Shown here one piece after another: positions 56,401 to 62,889 of a DNA stretch of 64,000 bases (positions are counted from its first letter, which is position 1; each line of letters opens with the position of its first letter). The notes beneath the pieces were generated by a model. It made no database searches and was not told the DNA's origin. It saw only the letters and a program-made list of their open reading frames with translations. The position numbers were made by a program, and so were the translations under genes. The stretch is from Heliopora coerulea (lineage: Eukaryota; Cnidaria; Anthozoa; Scleralcyonacea; Helioporidae), in assembly GCA_030142905.1 (NCBI GenBank), contig JASJOG010000002.1:6928501-6992500 (forward strand), read 5' to 3'.

Positions 56401-56996
56401 AGATATCCAAACACCTCGAAGTTCTATGAAAAAACTCTGCTATCGCCTCGTTTTTGAACTCACTTCTCGGTGTGTGGGTATCTGATGAAACACTCTTCGT
56501 GTATGATGTAGTACGTGCTGGGAGATCTGAATTCGACCCTTAGTCCGTCGAGTAATCAAGGAGTTAATGTAGTGGTGGAAAATGGCTGTCGTGTCTTCTT
56601 GGGTAACGACGTTGAAATAAAGACAGACTAAACCGTTGTAGTGCGTGTACCGTTGTGTCAACCGTCTTTCTACAACATAGGAAAGCGAAAGTCCTTTCCC
56701 GTTTTCCATTTTCTTTTAGAATCGGAAAGGGGAATTCGAGCACTCATTTTCGTTTTCAGTTTTACCTCGCTATGGAAAAATAGGATTGTGCACTGTCTGA
56801 CTATGCAATGTCTCTCCTCGCGTAGAGATCGAATTTACCATTCATGTTTTTGTTTGTATTACAGTCATAATTTAGTCGTGTTTCGCGTTTTTGTACAGGA
56901 ATCTTGTTTCTGGAGGTGATGATAAAGATGACATTAGTCCTCTCAACCGACCACGGACATCCAACGGTGATTCCAATTTCCCTCTTCGTAAAACAG
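25724..56996 (+). CDS. Class IIa histone deacetylase (HDAC4/5/7/9 type), N-terminal half in seven exons
   Basis: Class IIa HDACs are nuclear-cytoplasmic corepressors that bind MEF2-type factors through an N-terminal adapter region and shuttle by 14-3-3 binding. The exons are 25,724-25,748, 30,965-31,033, 34,148-34,305, 41,152-41,313 (or 41,319), 52,009-52,105, 55,204-55,309 and 56,899-56,996. All join in phase with GT/AG borders and give about 240 residues with no stop. Family assignment rests on two blocks: VKQRLQEFVLNK in exon 6 matches the STEVKMKLQEFVLNK block of vertebrate HDAC4, and DSNFPLRKT in exon 7 matches the DDFPLRKTASEP motif that carries the first 14-3-3 phosphosite. The N-terminus is otherwise divergent. 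The remaining N-terminal part and the zinc deacetylase domain are not in the window. Six introns, up to 10.7 kb, are full of transposons. Confidence 0.85.
25749..27621. other. HDAC intron 1, left part
   Basis: AT-rich, no ORF of note and no repeat with recognisable ends. Confidence 0.6.
28029..28635 (-). pseudogene. piggyBac transposase, core-deleted C-terminal piece
   Basis: The - strand frame resumes after the foldback with FRVEVLQHIVEQTNLYASQ, then LKAFLGVQVMMSIVQLPTQR, YWNKQEPFLY and AILRYVHLNDN. It then jumps directly to FCLSLAKDLIGTF..RKKVGRP, which normally lies several hundred residues later. The C-terminal Cys-rich zinc domain (CKNC ... CGQCGVILCKGQCWKEWH) is intact to the stop at 28,029. 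The three catalytic Asp of the core are therefore deleted, so the product cannot transpose DNA. The first ~30 residues of the open frame (28,640-28,688) are read-through from the foldback. Confidence 0.85.
28640..30276. repeat. 1.64-kb foldback element inserted in the piggyBac ORF
   Basis: Two arms of about 650 bp (28,640-29,294 and 29,631-30,276) are near-perfect reverse complements around a ~336-bp unique centre. The ends are GGGTAATTCCATATAAAA and its complement. AGCA flanks both sides (28,636-28,639 and 30,277-30,280), a probable 4-bp target duplication. Removing it restores the run of the transposase frame (QTALGFF to FRVEVLQ). It has no coding capacity. Some arm differences (for example ATATAGTTG versus CTATAACTT) show modest age. 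Confidence 0.9.
30286..30521 (-). pseudogene. piggyBac transposase, N-terminal piece
   Basis: ATG at 30,519-30,521 starts MDMFQDFFGNSDSEEEFYGF, then an acidic tract (ELSDDEVEDGADID), as in many piggyBac-derived proteins. After a TGA (following SSPDFT) the same frame goes on with FFGPVNLPAVQTALGFF and is then cut by the foldback element at 30,276. Confidence 0.8.
30965..31033 (+). CDS. HDAC exon 2
   Basis: TTTTAG|GT acceptor at 30,963-30,964; it encodes GSPAVTSLPQSAMSIQAGG and KDKT, then the donor CAG|GTACAG. It enters and leaves in phase 1, matching exons 1 and 3. It lies 155 bp beyond the right TTAA of the piggyBac insertion. Confidence 0.7.
31034..32158. other. HDAC intron 2, left part
   Basis: No gene. 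It includes a hammerhead-like remnant at 31,417-31,448. Confidence 0.5.
31417..31448 (+). ncRNA. Degenerate hammerhead-like motif
   Basis: CTGAGGA, a hairpin ATTCT-GAAAT-AGAAT, then CAAAAC in place of GAAAC. Almost identical to the copies at 55,884 and 56,136 except for the damaged GAAA box. Confidence 0.35.
32159..32783. repeat. 625-bp element with TACCGTAAATGATCGATTAA ends
   Basis: The left end TACCGTAAATGATCGATTAA is repeated inverted at the right end (TTAATCGATCATTTACGGTA, to 32,783). Sub-terminal GCG(C)TTATT/GCGTTTATT words recur (GCAGCGTTTATTTGAGAGCA). It shares its TACCGTA start and GCGTTTATT style with 52,190-54,580. Confidence 0.8.
33263..33570 (+). mobile_element. Penelope-like element 3' remnant
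   Basis: From about 33,267 the + strand reads IHEGLLISKLKPSSNKNV, a stop, then FFSLSLF and a stop, which matches the C-terminus of the Penelope ORF at 15,779-16,648 (IRESLLISKYKPSLNEN, then PLSLF). A hammerhead-like motif follows at 33,524. Only the tail of the element survives. Confidence 0.65.
33524..33558 (+). ncRNA. Hammerhead-like motif
   Basis: CTGATGA, a hairpin around GTTAC...GTAAT, then GAAATGTCAG. CTGATGA is the canonical hammerhead core box. Confidence 0.45.
34148..34305 (+). CDS. HDAC exon 3, Gln/Leu-rich segment
   Basis: CCAG acceptor after a T-rich tract; it encodes DAVPLSPGLQMMNAHLIPTS, then AQQLEELFKHGYHPQL and SYQQLILQQWQLAQ; donor CAG|GTATTG, phase 0. The Gln/Leu-rich, helix-prone composition fits the N-terminal oligomerisation region of class IIa HDACs, but individual residues are not clearly alignable. 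Confidence 0.8.
34470..34975. repeat. Inverted dimer of a tRNA-derived SINE-like repeat
   Basis: Two head-to-head copies share TTAGAAATTTGAGAGCTTGG, ACCTAAGCGGAAGCCACTAT and the tRNA-like heads at 34,529-34,600 (-) and 34,911-34,948 (+, truncated). More members are at 37,914-37,985 and 38,184-38,258. Confidence 0.75.
34529..34600 (-). tRNA. tRNA-like SINE head, Thr(GGT)-like
   Basis: 72 nt on the - strand fold as a cloverleaf: acceptor GTCTCGG with CTGGGGC (wobbles), D arm GCTC/GAGC, anticodon arm with loop CCGGTCA (GGT, Thr), T arm GCGGG TTCGATC CCCGT. Box A (TAGCTCAATGGTTAGAGC) and box B (GGTTCGATCCC) are good. Because it is one of several copies inside a longer repeat, I read it as a SINE head, not a working tRNA gene. 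Confidence 0.6.
35031..35303 (+). repeat. Left part of the 9,417-10,029 element family
   Basis: GGCGTAGCCAGCCCATTGG opens it; it follows the 9,417 copy through AGAGCAACTTTGCCCAG and GCACATCAAG. It is broken at about 35,303 by the structure described at 35,159-36,576. Confidence 0.65.
35551..35582 (-). ncRNA. Hammerhead-like motif (left arm)
   Basis: On the - strand: CTGAAAA, hairpin GTTAC-TAA-GTAAC, then GAAAAGTAAGC. The core box has CTGAAAA instead of CTGANGA, so it is probably inactive. Confidence 0.4.
35692..35973 (+). pseudogene. Penelope GIY-YIG fragment
   Basis: The + strand reads SYVGETCRHLHTRISEHMGI, then a frame change, then LTSGASQLDVLIREGPLISK and LQPSLNANIRSFPLTLF before a stop. 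Same domain and C-terminus as the ORF at 15,779-16,648. At least one frameshift; most of the ORF is missing. Confidence 0.75.
36147..36181 (+). ncRNA. Hammerhead-like motif (right arm)
   Basis: CTGAAGA, hairpin region GTTGCTAAGTAAGTAAA, then GAAACGTCAGC. The core boxes are intact; stem II has drifted from its mirror copy at 35,551. Confidence 0.45.
37053..37240. repeat. ~190-bp MITE, TIR GGGCTGTTTACACG (copy 3)
   Basis: CTTAAGGGCTGTTTACACGG on the left; CGCCCGTGTAAACAGC on the right. Same family as 10,714 and 19,575. Confidence 0.75.
37914..37985 (-). tRNA. tRNA-like SINE head, Thr(GGT)-like, copy 2
   Basis: 72 nt, close to 34,529-34,600: GTCTTGG acceptor, TAGCTCAATGGTTAAAGC, loop CCGGTCA, GGGTTCGACCCCC. 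It is followed by the same SINE body (TCTGAGGATAGAGCTTGACG). Confidence 0.55.
38184..38258 (+). tRNA. tRNA-like SINE head, copy 3 (decayed)
   Basis: TTGGTAGTTCAGTGGTTAGA, then CTCACCGGTCATCCGAAGG and a mutated box B (GAGTACGATCCCC). Same family, more diverged. Confidence 0.5.
38330..41151. other. HDAC intron 3, right part
   Basis: No gene. An (AAAT)n run lies at 39,819-39,838 and C/A-rich low complexity at 39,840-39,880. Degenerate CCTAA/CCCTAATCC words occur at 38,404-38,446. Short frames around 39,214-39,571 have no motif. Confidence 0.5.
41152..41313 (+). CDS. HDAC exon 4, acidic segment
   Basis: T-rich tract and ACAG acceptor; it encodes LAARQQPSEYHVRIMEGSMH, then EQNLVEQETEQDESEESQTF and VRYRDDEKEKRSPQ. 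Two possible donors 6 nt apart (CAA|GTGAAG at 41,313 or AAG|GTTTGC at 41,319) both keep phase 0, differing by VK. Confidence 0.75.
42955..44227 (+). pseudogene. PIF/Harbinger DDE nuclease (DDE_4-type)
   Basis: Pieces in order on the + strand: DEFLLSYDINNSKNLFF and YDRFNIENVDEAECL; then, in other frames, YQRIQADKIEGLCIVLKRLA and YPCRYSDMIHRFGRSVPKLS; then CFAFVDGTIRPICRPGQHQK (first Asp); FQSVTLPNGIRAHLYGLAGK; after a probable intron (donor 43,542, acceptor about 43,813) DSAMLKDSGLLELLERNAF; CIFGDQHTV (second Asp); SAVHASVEWIFGDI (Glu); and KDLKVDLSYVGKHYIVSSLL to a stop at 44,227. All three catalytic positions are still visible, but at least four frameshifts or stops make it inactive. A 13-bp tandem slip (AACACTATGCCAA) lies just upstream of the first Asp. 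Confidence 0.85.
44391..44446. repeat. (AT)n microsatellite
   Basis: AT dinucleotides, interrupted once by CC. Smaller AT runs are at 44,494-44,514 and 44,728-44,746, each next to AGCAAATTGCA/TGCAATTTGCTGTAT words, suggesting a duplicated AT-rich unit. Confidence 0.9.
45125..46084 (-). CDS. Harbinger Myb/SANT-like accessory protein
   Basis: Exon 1 is 46,032-46,084 (MEEEEAKDTTPNAILKH; donor GTAAGT). Exon 2 starts at 45,795 after a TGTACAG acceptor and joins in phase to LRTLWTTEKDLLLCREVLV, then AQMWHNVADNLNELENQSF and VDKRSIREHLAILLEKFRKK, a Myb/SANT-like trihelix. After a stop (45,567) and a frameshift, the tail METLNESIKKPQDVQVEPCK leads into a Gln-rich coiled coil (QQQQLQQQQIQQFQMML) ending KRKDKSD at 45,125. 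Known: this partner helps Harbinger nucleases enter the nucleus and bind the transposon ends. The stop between the two parts may mark decay or an unrecognised intron. Confidence 0.8.
46657..48158 (+). pseudogene. THAP / HTH / DDE_4 transposase of the ISL2EU-type element
   Basis: The ATG at 46,657 opens MVNSCADPFCPNRYKPGSGI, the THAP zinc-finger start (C..C), continuing to RIGPNDIPRIFAWSKP; the later Cys-His pair is partly lost. After a linker with an acidic tract, the frame breaks near 47,160. HTH-like part: LDLTKQHLAYLFSVSKPTVS. Catalytic part: RGIIDCTEIKICQSKG (first Asp), NYKNYNTAKALVGVAPTGAV, GDEMADKGFLIEDLV (second Asp), RIHVERAIGRIKEFKIL (Glu), ending FQKPLIK at 48,158. Several frameshifts and stops, but every DDE position can be seen, so decay is moderate. 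Confidence 0.85.
48453..50160 (-). pseudogene. SWIM zinc-finger / YqaJ-type nuclease ORF of the ISL2EU-type element
   Basis: On the - strand, 49,745-49,930 reads IVKCDCLPEMRKDRIYNLIM, then SDIEFCE followed (after a frameshift) by a CVAGKGP-like motif, the start of a SWIM zinc finger. 49,405-49,638 reads MASTKQEAPFPKKISELNFA. 48,455-49,080 reads NGQMQPKILARYLHYQRKNG, AEHGWLEAYSYVGVIDG, VLVWERTIRDAVGSGNKFCL and HVYYHQCQLQLFVSRDMSNW then CDFVVATENYLFSERI, the YqaJ/lambda-exonuclease-like PD-(D/E)XK fold. Stops (for example TAG after RRGRA) and shifts show it is dead. Order and strand match the second ORF expected for this type of element. Confidence 0.75.
51025..51057 (+). ncRNA. Hammerhead-like motif
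   Basis: CTGATGA, hairpin GTTATT-GGTCA-AATAAC, then GAAATGTTG. The strongest stem II of the set (6 bp). Confidence 0.45.
51152..51340 (-). pseudogene. Possible HIRAN-like fragment
   Basis: The - strand reads INAHEMAKSTLAGYVPNELS, then RLVATFLTTSQGNVVKVEV. The G-(Y/H)-VP...S-RL...FL pattern recalls the HIRAN domain found in many element-derived proteins, but it is only ~60 residues and could be chance. Confidence 0.3.
52009..52105 (+). CDS. HDAC exon 5, Asp/Glu-rich segment
   Basis: TTTTTTGCAG acceptor; it encodes IEPPDPDEDDDDEEVEESNG then YPDIRSHEKQPE; donor GAGA|GTAAGT, phase 1. It starts in phase 0 as exon 4 requires. Confidence 0.75.
52499..54179. repeat. hAT-like unit nested in the TACCGTA element
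   Basis: Left CAGGGATGGATCCAGG and complement of right CAGGGGTGGATCCAGA agree at 14 of 16 positions. No exact 8-bp duplication was seen. It carries the 52-bp minisatellite. Confidence 0.5.
52940..53515. repeat. 52-bp minisatellite, about 11 units
   Basis: The unit AGCAGAATGGCAGGTAGGAA plus GGCTAAATAGTTCAAAATTA and TCTTCATACAAC recurs with small variants (ATGGTAGG/ATAGTAGG; CTTGATACCACT/CTTCATACAACA). No ORF runs through it. Confidence 0.85.
55204..55309 (+). CDS. HDAC exon 6 with LQEFVLNK block
   Basis: CTTCTAG acceptor; it encodes TSNQVKQRLQEFVLNKQQRE then AAVAGVPDPNMVKR; donor ATG|GTAGGT (phase 2). VKxxLQEFVLNK is the most family-specific block in the window. Confidence 0.85.
55544..55614 (+). 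tRNA. tRNA-like head, second family (copy 1)
   Basis: GACTCGA pairs perfectly with TCGAGTC (acceptor), D arm GCTC/GAGT, box A TAGCTCAACAGGTAGAG, box B GAGTTCAAATTGC. The anticodon stem is poor (CGG/CCG only). Other copies lie at 55,811-55,861 (-) and 56,004-56,074 (+). Read as SINE-like, not as a working tRNA. Confidence 0.5.
55811..55861 (-). tRNA. tRNA-like head, second family (copy 2, truncated)
   Basis: On the - strand GCGGCGGACCGGTATCCCGA, then GTGCGAGTTCAAATCCCGC. Its 5' half is cut off at 55,861, where sequence of the + strand unit continues (GTGAAGTTTCATTTCATAAT). Confidence 0.45.
55884..55918 (+). ncRNA. Hammerhead-like motif
   Basis: CTGAGGA, hairpin ATTCT-GAAAT-AGAAT, then TGAAACACTGC. 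Core boxes present. Confidence 0.45.
56004..56074 (+). tRNA. tRNA-like head, second family (copy 3)
   Basis: GACTCGATAGCTCAACAGGT, then AGAGCGGCGGACCTGTATCC and GAGTTCAAATCCCGCTCG. About 60 bp downstream lies the hammerhead-like motif at 56,136. Confidence 0.5.
56136..56170 (+). ncRNA. Hammerhead-like motif
   Basis: CTGAAGA, hairpin ATTCT-GAAAT-AGAAT, then TGAAACACTGC. Nearly identical to 55,884-55,918, and placed downstream of a tRNA-like head. Confidence 0.45.
56375..56507. repeat. Small inverted repeat
   Basis: TCATACACCCGAAAGTCGTG, then TTTCATCAGATATCC on the left are mirrored by GGTATCTGATGAAACACTC and TTCGTGTATGATG on the right. No coding role. Confidence 0.6.
56899..56996 (+). CDS. 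HDAC exon 7 with FPLRKT block
   Basis: TTTTTGTACAG acceptor; it encodes NLVSGGDDKDDISPLNRPRT then SNGDSNFPLRKT; donor ACAG|GTATGA (phase 1). The phosphoacceptor Ser of the FPLRKTxSEP motif would be in the next exon, which I did not find before 64,000. Confidence 0.85.
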
Positions 56997-58343
56997 GTAT
57001 GACGGTATGAATTATGATTTTCACACCGGGTCAGTTGGTTTTTTAAATTTTGAATTACTCATCAGTTGTATAATTATTTAATTACTCATTTTTCAATTAC
57101 TCCGTCCGTGATGGTCAAGAGGACCATCATTTTCAGCTTTTAAGCTGTAGGGTAACATTAAGGATTCATGACGTTTCTTTGACAACAACTGTAATTGAGA
57201 ATAACCCGCAAAAATATAGTTTTGTTAAATTAGCGGGAAATCCGCTCATTAACTTTGCTTCTTAGGTAGTACAAAGCTTACAATGAACAGATCTTATTAT
57301 TTGATACCAATTTGATAACATTTGACAGACGAGTTTTAAAGAAAATACTGGTTTCGGGTACGGCTGGAAATGCCGCGGATTTCTTAAATCACGTTTTCAG
57401 GTTTTCATCAAAAATTTTAATGTTAAGATTTCGGTAAAGTCATCATTTGTATTACAAGCAATAATACGACCGATCTTACTTCTTCACACATACGCTCAGC
57501 ATTGCTGCGCGTAGTTAGCTGTGGTGTTCATGGTTGAGCTCATAGAAGTCATAAATTAACTAGAGGAAGCGTTATAGGTAAATGTCATTCAACCGTGAGG
57601 GAAACTTTGATTGTCGCCATGTTGGATAAATTAGGGGACAAAACAAACATGCCCGGATGAAAAGTTCAAGGTCATAGTAAAAGGCCACTTCACTTTTGTC
57701 TCTTGTTTTTGGTTTTTTAAGAATGTAAAACAGTTTAGACAGTAATAGATATTGTTATACATTCCAACTTCATTCTTGCTTCTTATTGGTCGACGTTCAC
57801 CAGTCAATTCTCAATCTCAGGAAGTCGTAACATCATTGCCGCCGAATATCGTGAATGATTCGACGGAGCTGTCCAAAACAAAAAGAATTAAAAAAGTTAT
57901 TGGACGCTGATGACGTAACCACCTTAAGGCCGTGAAAATTACAAAACAGCAAAAATGACTTGCAGCAGTTTGGAAAGTTAATAGCACGAGTCTTTTTACT
58001 GCAAATCTTTTCTTGCATCTATTGCTGTTTTGAATTTGTAATAAAACAATTATTGGATTCGGCTTACGCAAAATATCAAGAATTATCAAGACCTCGGTCA
58101 ATGTTATCCACCTCAGCCTTCGGCTTCTGCAGATATCGTTCATCGCAAATGACGCACGCTGATTGGCTGCCTAGCCATGCAATAATAGTCCAATCAATCT
58201 ATGGTTTATGATCAAACAAATTGCAACAAAATTTTTCTCACTGCCATGAGTTTGACGATGGTCTAGTTAGTAACATACTAAAAATCCCCCAAAATCCGTT
58301 GAGGGGAACTTGCCTAAATTTAGCATTTTAAGTTTTGAGCTCT
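56997..58343. other. HDAC intron 7, left part
   Basis: No gene. Frames of 60-108 codons around 57,817-58,211 have no motif. No downstream HDAC exon was found here. Confidence 0.5.
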
Positions 58344-58918
58344 TACCACAGGACACCCAACACAAGAAAAATCAAACTTTTTGCCATAAAATATTTTTAT
58401 TGTGTGCTTCTTGGTCTAAGAAGCTTGGATAATGTAAAAAATACTCACTCCTGTATTTTTCAGTGAAAAAAAGGAATATTCTCCTTTTTCAAACAAAATA
58501 ACTACTCCATCAATTTGTCCACAGGGAACCCAGTTAATGAAAAAGGCTCTTTTTAAAACAATTACCAAGCTATTGTTATCTACCTCCACTTAGCTTTGAA
58601 AAACTACTTCACATGCATGATAAAACGTTATTTTAAACAATAAGGCTTAAAGGTTATTAAGTTTCTCGTGTTTTACTACAAATTAGCTCTCCTTTAGCCT
58701 CAGCATCAAAAGTACCCTGTGGGCTTAAAATGACATTTCATTCCAAGTATACTTATGTTCACCATTAAATTTATAAAACATATACAGTTTACAAGAAGTG
58801 GAATACCACGTTTTACAATTATATAGTTGTAATTGTTCTTTTTCATCTTTTAATTAGTTCTTTATACCTCTTTTGATAAGAAAAAGTAAACTACATTTAG
58901 AACCAGCCATTACACTTA

Positions 58919-59080
58919 ATTTACACTGCCTCCATCAAGGTCTGGTGTGGGCGAATTTGAACAACTTTGCCCTTTGCATACGCCACAGGCAGTTGAACAG
59001 TCCAGTCCATTCTTCCTGCACATACATCTCCGTGTGTTGCACCCTGTGCTACAGCTGCATTTGACAAACTCCAACAGAGA
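58919..59080 (-). other. C-terminal CXC (tesmin/TSO1-like) Cys-rich domain
   Basis: After LEFVKCSCSTGCNTRRCMC comes RKNGLDCSTACGVCKGQSC then SNSPTPDLDGGSVN and the stop. Nine Cys in ~35 residues with CxC..C....C.C......C...C..C....C spacing resemble the CXC zinc-binding DNA-binding repeat. A DNA-binding role is inferred. Confidence 0.6.
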
Positions 59081-59559
59081 ATCATGTGCTGGCGGCAAAT
59101 CCGTTGGTGTAGGCAGCAGTTTTCCATCTGTCAACTTCCATCCCCACTCTACTGCATTCAGCGATACACCTTTCCATTGCTGTACCTGGCAGTAAACCCT
59201 CTGGCTGTGAAAGGCAGCAGCTGCAGACGTAGATGGAAGGCTCTCGGGCTGCACAAATGATATTCCTGTGGCCACTTTTTGGCAAAACCTGGTGTAACGC
59301 AGGGAATCAAGGTCTTCCTCTGATCTGCCATTGTAAACGCACAGGAGGGACTTCTCTCCCGTCAAAATGATCTCATCATGTGGCACCATCACGGCTGAAA
59401 ACATCGGCTTGCTGGCGGAACAGCACATCTGTTCTTATCTTCGTCAGAGCTACTCCTTTACCAATTCCGTGGAGCCTAGAGGTCGTGTCGCAGCCAAAAA
59501 AGGCGTGCACAAACAAAATATTTCAACAAACTTCTGGACCCATCGAGGACTTGGTTTCC

Positions 59560-60150
59560 TTGATATTCCATATCTTCCTTCTTTGCGTCCTTTGCTTTGG
59601 CTCAGGCCTGAAGAAAAGCTCGTTTGCATTCATTTCTGCATGATGACATAGCAGGACAAGGAGGTCAGTACCATCACCAACTAGCACAGTGTTGATACAT
59701 TTTGCAGACTGTACAGCGGTCTGGACTATTAGTAGATCTGCATCTCCCTCGGCATGGATGACTGTACATCTAGAACGTCCCAGCTTGGCCCTGAGCAAAT
59801 TGATAAACCTCTGCTTGTTTGCCTTATTTGCAAGGAAATCATCCTTTTTCAATTTTGCAAGCATGGCACAATCAAAATTTACAGTTGGTCCGTATGCACC
59901 CGTTCGTCGCTGGTGAGTACCGTCCTTGGTAGATGGGCCATTCTGATATCCGTCAAACACTACTGTGGCCTTTCCATACCTGCTGGCTACATACTGAACA
60001 TACAAAGAGCAAATGGCATCATATGTAGTGTCACGTGGCCAAGGTACACGGTGAAGGAGAGCACCCCCATCGAGGACAAAGTGAACGTTCCCTGTTGGTC
60101 CAGCTGTTTGGTTGGTCTTGGTAATTGCCCATATGGCATCGGCCAACGCT
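59560..60150 (-). other. FEN1/PIN-like nuclease domain
   Basis: Acidic clusters are spaced as in FEN1/XPG- and PIN-type 5' nucleases: NVHFVLDGGALLHR, ATVVFDGYQNGPS, TVIHAEGDADLLIVQ and NTVLVGDGTDLLVLL, followed by RRKIWNIKETKSSMGPEVC and, past a TGA, HAFFGCDTTSRLHGIGKG. The GCDTT...GIGKG end fits the helix-hairpin-like segment that follows the metal-binding acids in FEN1. The assignment is by motif order only. Confidence 0.6.
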
Positions 60151-61269
60151 GGCTTGTTAGCTTGCCTCGGGAGAAGAGAACGAGTCAAATAGAGCTGGAG
60201 GGTAGCTGCACATTTCGAACTTGAAGAGTGACTGAGGATTGTCATATCGTCCTCCTGTAGCAATGAGAGTAAGTCTCTGAAACAGCAGATGCGGGTCCAC
60301 CTGGATGCTTCCGTCGCTAAGTCTTACAGCATTCTTCGAAGCAAGTGTCACCACTTGGTCTTACTTTCGGAATGAGTACTCATTAATGTTCTTTCCAACC
60401 ATTGAGCTCAAAATCTTCTTGCCTACCTCTTTGGGTTTTTCAGCATTCACATCCTCACTCGCAACAACTCCAGTCGTAATACTGCGCAAAGAAGGATCTA
60501 AGCTGAAGGGGTTTCTCTGAGCAAGGTATGTAACGAGCTCAATGGTGTCCTTGTAATCACGCTCTTGCCTGGCATGTGTTGTGTCCTTGTGTTGCTCACT
60601 TGTATGATACTTCACACCAGTAAGATTCTGCATTGCATCGTTGACATCAGCACAAGCAGGCATGGGTAACAGCCAAATCAGACGCTGTGTCTCGGACATT
60701 CCTCGACCTTGGGTCAGCCCTCCACAAGTTTTCACACTTCGCATGAGGACCTGTTCTATTGCCAAATCAGTGGATAACCCAGCCCAGTAGCGATCACTCC
60801 ACCGCACAACGTGCAGACCACCCTGGAAGCTGTTGTACACTTCTGGATGTTTCTCTTGGAGATCTTCCATTAACTGCAAATAGATGTACGCAGATTTCGT
60901 ATAGAGGTTGTGACCCGCAGCGGCAAAGTAGGGAAGCATATCATGTATTGCTTGAAGATGCAGTTTCCAATTTCCTGTCCTTTCCACTCTGATGAACTTA
61001 CGTATGTCCACCATGCACGTATACTGGATCCAAAGGACGGCAGTATGTTGATTCTGCATACAACTTCGTTTACTTTCCAGTTTCTCGGCAATCCTATGAA
61101 GAACGTCTACAGAGCGCACATGCTCAGCCATGTCTGCATCATCTAAAAGCTGTTTATAAAGCATTGCTGCAGATTCCAAATCCTCATGAACAGGCTGTGG
61201 GTCAGTTGTGCTGTCTTGTCATTCCTCTGTGCTTTGTTGCTGTACTTGTCGCCCCTCTGTTCTCTCTGC

Positions 61270-62880
61270 TCTGTTCTCGTCTTCTGTTTGGACTGTTTCT
61301 TCAACGCTGACATTGACTGGTAGGGGGATTTCAAATGCACTACACACCAACAATGCATTCAGAGCCGCATCAACAAGAAAATTGCCTCTGATCGCCCTAG
61401 CGACTGCTTTACCACTAAGCATATGCCCAACAGCGTTTTTTGCATACACCAGCTCAAGTACTTCTTCTGGACCAGAACCTGCCATCAGATGGCCAATGCA
61501 GCCAAGGAAACTCATTTCGTTGTGAAGACCTCCTAGCCTTAGGACAATTGATTTAAGCTCACTTTCTTGAGGCTCATTTCGGATAATCGTGAGGGCTTTC
61601 AACCATAATGACTGGTCAAATGTTATGACTGGTGTAGCATGATAGCGCTTTGCCTGTTCACTGACAAATACAAGAGTGGAATATATGCACGTCAAATCAC
61701 TAGGGTCCAGATCAATCATCGGAAGAAACATGATTGAGGACTGCCCAGGATGATTGCCCTTACATACCATCTGCATGGTTCCTGACTACGCAGGGTGCGG
61801 GGATCGTAGCAGTGGTTGGTTCAGCTTCCAGAGAAGGTCAAGGTTTGCAGAGGTATCTTGCACCCTCAAGTTCCTTAGCTCTCTGTACAACATATGTGGT
61901 ATTTCCTCACTTGGGCCTTTATAATGGTGAATTTCTATTCGCCCAGCTGAAGCTATTTCCTTTGCAGTAACAACTTTTTTTGGAACTGATTTGCTTGTTT
62001 TGGTACCAGGCGTGATGGTGGCAATAATACCCATCCCATGAAATGTTCCTGTTCCATCTAAAGTTCTTACATTGTGATCGACATTGTCGGCAACGTACTG
62101 CACGAAACGGCCTGGTGTATAGCCTGTTATGTCTGTCCCCTGCGTTGCAGTTGCACTTCGTTCGTACTTCTGGACTGTTGAATAAGAGTAGCAGAAGCCA
62201 TGTGCGTGAAGAGAGTCAATAAGGAACCTAGATGCAAACTGGTGATGCAATTGGACGCCAAGGCCGAGCTGTAAAGGTGCCAAAATGACTCTTGGTCTTG
62301 TTGCTTGGATGATGACTTGTCCAACTGAAGCAAGCTGCAGATCAACATCCTTGCCAACAAAGAGGATACTAAGGAAAAGCCGTAACTGCTCGGGAATGAA
62401 CTCCAAATTCTGTTCTATTGAAGACATTTGGTCGCTGGTTGGGAAATTGTTGCTTGACACATCTAATTTCTTGATATCGCTCTTGAGAAGCTTTGCTGCT
62501 GCCTCGACAATATGTTTTGCTTTTTCTGCTTCGGAACATTCCTTCTTTGTCTGACAAAAGAACTCGTTGATAATGGACGACGCTGTTCGTCTAAATGTGA
62601 CAACATTGGCTTGTTTTGGTAGAGGTTACGACAATTTTGTCACCAAAGTGCTCCTGCAGCTTTGTTTTCATATAAACAGCACTATATGCCTGTTCTTCAG
62701 AACCTTCCAGATACTCTTTCATTTTCTCGACAAGATCAGTTATTGTAATTTGCTCCTCGTCATTCTCCTCTAGGAACTGTGCAACTTTCTGGAATGCTTC
62801 AGCCTTAGCAACGTCCACTGGTCTTCCCTGGCGTCCACTGGTCTTCCCTGGCGTGGTCATGTAGATCTTGAGCATATTTA
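61270..62880 (-). other. Conserved central region with DDE-like acidic layout
   Basis: In order: FLEENDEEQITITDLVEKMK (regulatory or helix-rich), NVVTFRRTASSIINEFF, VGQVIIQATRPRVILAPLQL then GLGVQLHHQFASRFLIDSL, YVADNVDHNVRTLDGTGTFH followed by GMGIIATITPG (candidate first Asp), DPSDLTCIYSTLVFVSEQAK, ATPVITFDQSLWLKAL (candidate second Asp), LGGLHNEMSFLGCIGHLMAG then GPEEVLELVYAKNAV (candidate Glu). An RNase H-like transposase fold is my inference from spacing and from strand-like segments before the acids; no family match can be claimed. Confidence 0.4.
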
Positions 62881-62889
62881 AGTCTGCCT

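Noticed and set aside
59367..59651. 94- and 87-codon + strand frames
   Set aside because: Antisense shadows of the multi-domain element ORF.
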